Shown: positions 63,084 through 64,000 of the stretch, piece by piece
Position numbering within the stretch: the first letter of the stretch is position 1
Layout: each line of letters starts with the position of its first letter
From: Trichomonas vaginalis G3
Lineage: Eukaryota > Parabasalia > Trichomonadida > Trichomonadidae
NCBI RefSeq assembly: GCF_026262505.1
Contig: NC_067204.1
Location: 16,842,165 to 16,906,164, forward strand
DNA: 64,000 nt
Reading direction: 5' to 3'
The notes under the pieces: model-generated
What the model saw: only the letters and a program-made list of their open reading frames with translations
Databases searched by the model: none
What the model was told of the DNA's origin: nothing
Position numbers and translations under genes: made by a program

Positions 63084-63299
63084 ATGGCTGCAGGTATATT
63101 TAAGAAACTGTGGGATAAAGTAAAAAGAGGAGCGCATAAAGTTTGGGAAACAATGAAGAAAGGAGCAAATTGGATATTTAAGAATAAAGAAGCAATTAGT
63201 GACGTTGCTGAATCAATAACACCAAAAGCTGCCCCAATAAGAGAAATATTAAATAAAGGAGAAAAAGTTTATCAAAGACTTCAACCGATACTAAGATAA
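63084..63299 (+). CDS. Amphipathic 71-residue Polinton protein (pVI-like)
   Basis: MAAGIFKKLWDKVKRGAHKV, then WETMKKGANWIFKNKE and a C-terminal helix. Amphipathic helices with Trp/Phe on one side and Lys on the other, like 34076-34318. Divergent from the capsid gene with a 69-bp spacer. Inferred capsid-interior membrane-lytic or cementing peptide. Confidence 0.55.
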   Translation: MAAGIFKKLWDKVKRGAHKVWETMKKGANWIFKNKEAISDVAESITPKAAPIREILNKGEKVYQRLQPILR

Positions 63300-63501
63300 A
63301 AATAATATAGGGTGTCCAAAGGTGCGTTTAGCACAGCGCTCTATATGAGACTATTAAAGGAGATATATGCTGATTATAAATATATAATAAAAAATATGAA
63401 TATATGTATATGATGAGTATGTTGTATTTTGGCGCCATGCCGGGATATAAAATGAATTTTGAGACAAGAGGCGGTTTCGCGGGAAATTTTGGCGGTTTTT
63501 T

Positions 63502-63506
63502 TCATT
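63502..63506 (+). promoter_or_regulatory. Trichomonad initiator of the mariner transposase
   Basis: TCATT with +1 at 63504 lies 9 nt before ATG 63513. Confidence 0.6.
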
Positions 63507-63512
63507 TTTTTA

Positions 63513-64000
63513 ATGAATCATAAAGAAAACATCCTCGCTCTTGCAAAAAAATGCAAAGACTGTAAAAAAATCTACGAGACATTGGTAAAATGCTTCGGTA
63601 TGGATGCTCCTAGCTATTCCACTGTAACGTATCATGTTAGGATGTATCACTTCATGAACAAAAAGGCGCCCATCATAAAAATTGACAAAAAATCGCCGGA
63701 TCAAAGAAAAATCAAAGCAATTCTTCAAGCGCTAGATGAAGACCCAAGAGCATCACTCAGAAGGATAGAGGAGATGACAAAGATACCACGTACAACAGTC
63801 AGTTATTATCTGCACAATTATTTGAACTACAAACTAGCGTATACACGTTGGGTTCCGCACAACCTTAATTCAGTTCAAAAAAATCTAGAGTCCAATCTTC
63901 GAAAGAGCTCCTCTCTATATTGGGTGCGTATCAATCCAAGAAGTTTCGCTTTTTAGTAACAGGGGACGAGTCTTGGTTTCAATATGCAACAGAAGCCAAA
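63513..64000 (+). pseudogene. Mariner transposase, partial, frameshifted
   Basis: From ATG 63513: an N-terminal helix-turn-helix pair (KKCKDCKKIYETLVKCFGMD, then PRASLRRIEEMTKIPRTTVS), the linker RWVPHNLNSVQKN (family WVPHEL), then the first catalytic aspartate in VTGDESWFQYATEA at the window's end. The two parts are in different frames: an indel near 63.88 kb, in or after an A-run, ends the first frame at 63956. The second and third catalytic residues are outside the window. So this copy is probably dead, or the A-run is miscalled. Confidence 0.85.

Larger units (their letters stand above)
46506..63299. mobile_element. Polinton/Maverick element 2
   Basis: Gene content defines it: PolB, integrase, primase-helicase, fibre-like protein, minor capsid-type genes, packaging ATPase and major capsid region, in compact divergent groups. 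Terminal repeats were not found; coordinates are the first and last supported genes. A mariner starts 10 bp after the last gene, so the right end may lie beyond it and outside the window. Several genes are still whole (primase-helicase, fibre, several small genes) while PolB, integrase and capsid regions are broken, about ten breaks overall. That mix suggests a fairly young element. Confidence 0.85.
63310..64000 (+). mobile_element. Mariner (Tc1/mariner family), left part
   Basis: Starts GGGTGTCCAAAGGTGCG right after a TA (63308-63309), the expected target duplication. About 200 bp of leader precede the transposase. The right end is outside the window. It begins 10 bp after the last Polinton gene, so it is inserted in, or right beside, element 2. 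Confidence 0.8.

Overview
The window looks like a piece of a parabasalid (trichomonad) protist genome, Trichomonas or Tritrichomonas-like. The DNA is AT-rich, the host genes I could check lack introns, and several starts lie 7-10 nt downstream of a trichomonad initiator (TCA followed by C/T and A/T). There are also Polinton/Maverick elements of the type common in these genomes, a mariner, and a Pmp-like surface protein gene. I cannot decide the species from sequence alone.

Layout. (1) 1-13.2 kb, host: a 1.27-kb terminal-inverted-repeat element containing tRNA-like Pol III boxes; an IRE1-type ER stress receptor with a dead kinase core but an intact-looking RNase domain; ribosomal protein eS21; an LRR/serine-rich protein; a degenerate Hsp70-like protein; and a coiled-coil protein. 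(2) 13.24-35.93 kb, first Polinton, bounded by A/T-run plus hairpin-forming terminal repeats. It carries a structural gene, capsid-like gene, PolB-like front part, integrase, tail-fibre-like protein, small amphipathic proteins and a D12-class adenine DNA methyltransferase. Its middle is not trustworthy. After a 25-N gap, 17.82-27.29 kb is an error-rich inverted copy of 38.93-30.65 kb, including host flank, terminal repeat and element genes, and is probably a gap-filling artefact. (3) 35.93-46.5 kb, host: importin-alpha-like armadillo protein, small Met/Gly/His-rich protein, UDP-glucose:glycoprotein glucosyltransferase, DHHC palmitoyltransferase, broken Pmp-like surface protein. (4) 46.5-63.3 kb, second Polinton: broken PolB with an HNH-like insert, integrase, an intact primase-helicase flanked by inverted iteron-like arrays, tail-fibre-like protein, minor capsid-like genes, packaging ATPase, major capsid region. 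(5) 63.31 kb to the end: the left part of a mariner.

How the genes fit together. Two host genes serve ER glycoprotein quality control and stress signalling (UGGT and IRE1-like). In each Polinton, replication/integration genes (PolB, integrase, primase-helicase) and virion genes (capsid, ATPase, fibre, amphipathic peptides) form compact divergent pairs sharing 17-19 bp spacers, with a T-rich leader ending near AAATG rather than the host initiator. The most interesting candidate system is the primase-helicase plus its mirrored iteron arrays at 53.28-56.49 kb, which looks like a self-contained replication module. All calls are by eye from sequence; no database search was run.
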